Origin: RFTU01 sp049423145
GTDB taxonomy: Bacteria > Pseudomonadota > Gammaproteobacteria > Burkholderiales > Burkholderiaceae_C
Reading direction: 5' to 3'
Length of the DNA stretch: 36,168 nucleotides
Assembly (NCBI GenBank): GCA_049423145.1
Contig: JBMSQF010000020.1
Span: 1-36,168 of the forward strand
Part shown: positions 35,713 to 36,168 of the stretch, piece after piece
Layout of the letters: each line of letters begins with the position of its first letter
How positions within the stretch are numbered: the stretch's first letter is position 1
Made by a program: the position numbers and the translations under genes
The notes under the pieces: model-generated
Seen by the model: only the letters and a program-made list of their open reading frames with translations
Databases searched by the model: none
What the model was told of the DNA's origin: nothing

Positions 35713-36153
35713 TCAGGTCAGCAGATCCTTCATCCGCTGCTTGACATGCTCGGGGATGGACGCGTCCCAGGCGGCTTCTTCACCGGGCAGGGGCAGCAGT
35801 TGACCCCACTCCGCAATCTGCCGCGCAGGCACGTCCACGATGTAGACCTGCACATGGCTGGGGTCGGTTTGCGCAATCTCGGCGGTCGCGCTCATCATCT
35901 GCAGGATCAGCGGTTCCTTGATCTCCGGGCCCCGCCCGGCGCGGATCTGGCCGTGCACGAAGATGTTGTCGTCCTTCAGCGGTTTGCCGCCCAGGAAGTA
36001 GTTGCCCGGGGTGACGTCGGTGAACAGCACCTGCGCGAAGTAGGCGGGCGCGCCGGTGATCGTGCAGTGGATGTCGGTGATGCGCGCGGCCAGGCGGGCC
36101 TTTTGTTCGCCTGAAAGGCGGCCGGCGGGGGCGGTGACGACATAGGTGGGCAT
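35713..36153 (-). CDS. Tautomerase-superfamily protein, cis-3-chloroacrylic acid dehalogenase-like
   Basis: The 146-residue protein starts MPTYVV, so removal of Met leaves the catalytic Pro1. Numbered from that Pro, it keeps His28, Arg70, Arg73, Tyr103 and Glu114, which are the catalytic residues of cis-CaaD. The surrounding stretches TDIHCTITGAPAYFAQV, GNYFLGG, NIFVHGQIRAGR and VQVYIVDVPARQIAEWGQLL also match that branch. Relatives such as Cg10062 have the same residues but only weak dehalogenase activity. The native reaction may therefore be hydration or dehalogenation of a small unsaturated acid, or something else. GGAG precedes the ATG. Confidence 0.88.
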   Translation of the reverse strand: MPTYVVTAPAGRLSGEQKARLAARITDIHCTITGAPAYFAQVLFTDVTPGNYFLGGKPLKDDNIFVHGQIRAGRGPEIKEPLILQMMSATAEIAQTDPSHVQVYIVDVPARQIAEWGQLLPLPGEEAAWDASIPEHVKQRMKDLLT

Positions 36154-36168
36154 TGCAAACTCCTTCGA

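Overview
The window looks like chromosomal DNA of a GC-rich betaproteobacterium, most likely Burkholderiales and probably near Comamonadaceae. The grounds are the gene order mdh / gntR-sdhCDAB-sdhE-gltA, the short DctP-type TRAP system, the three-gene molybdenum hydroxylase and the overall codon use. No rRNA, tRNA, CRISPR array, phage gene or transposase was seen. The species is an inference.

Layout. (1) 1-6667, TCA cycle block: the 5' end of malate dehydrogenase (minus strand, cut by the window edge), a divergent HutC-type GntR regulator with a perfect 14-bp palindrome between the two, then sdhC, sdhD, sdhA, sdhB, sdhE and gltA on the plus strand. The sdhA-sdhB gap carries an imperfect tandem duplication with a hairpin. 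(2) 6732-14852, propionyl-CoA to succinyl-CoA block: an FCD-type GntR regulator is divergent from methylmalonyl-CoA mutase, the MeaB G-protein chaperone, propionyl-CoA carboxylase beta and alpha chains, and a VOC protein that is probably an epimerase with altered metal ligands. Its product, succinyl-CoA, enters the TCA block next door. (3) 15007-16661: an orphan NhaR-like LysR regulator with a clear dyad upstream, and a YbaK-type Cys-tRNA(Pro) deacylase.

(4) 16669-26016 is the most interesting part, a divergent two-arm module. The minus strand carries tetR-dctP-dctQ-dctM-acyl-CoA ligase, with two ATGA overlaps. The plus strand carries an FAD / 2Fe-2S / molybdopterin hydroxylase (M-S-L order). 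A near-perfect 22-bp dyad sits between the arms and is a good TetR operator candidate. I infer a pathway that imports an unknown organic acid, activates it as a CoA thioester and hydroxylates it. The hydroxylase active-site loop (QYRGVGHP) differs from the textbook CO dehydrogenase form I loop. (5) 26066-26175: a very large imperfect palindrome (25-nt arms). (6) 26249-29425: leuC-leuD-leuB, leucine biosynthesis.

(7) 29476-32864: a zinc-uptake-like group comprising a Fur/Zur-family regulator with six consecutive histidines, and, divergently, a His-rich outer-membrane protein, a ZnuA-like binding protein and a ZnuB-like permease. No ATPase gene is present. (8) 32872-36153: YghU-type glutathione disulfide-bond oxidoreductase, a 51-residue exported peptide, a decayed creA gene (in-frame TAG, one frameshift, no 5' half), a DUF418 membrane protein, and a tautomerase-superfamily protein that keeps all six catalytic residues of cis-3-chloroacrylic acid dehalogenase.
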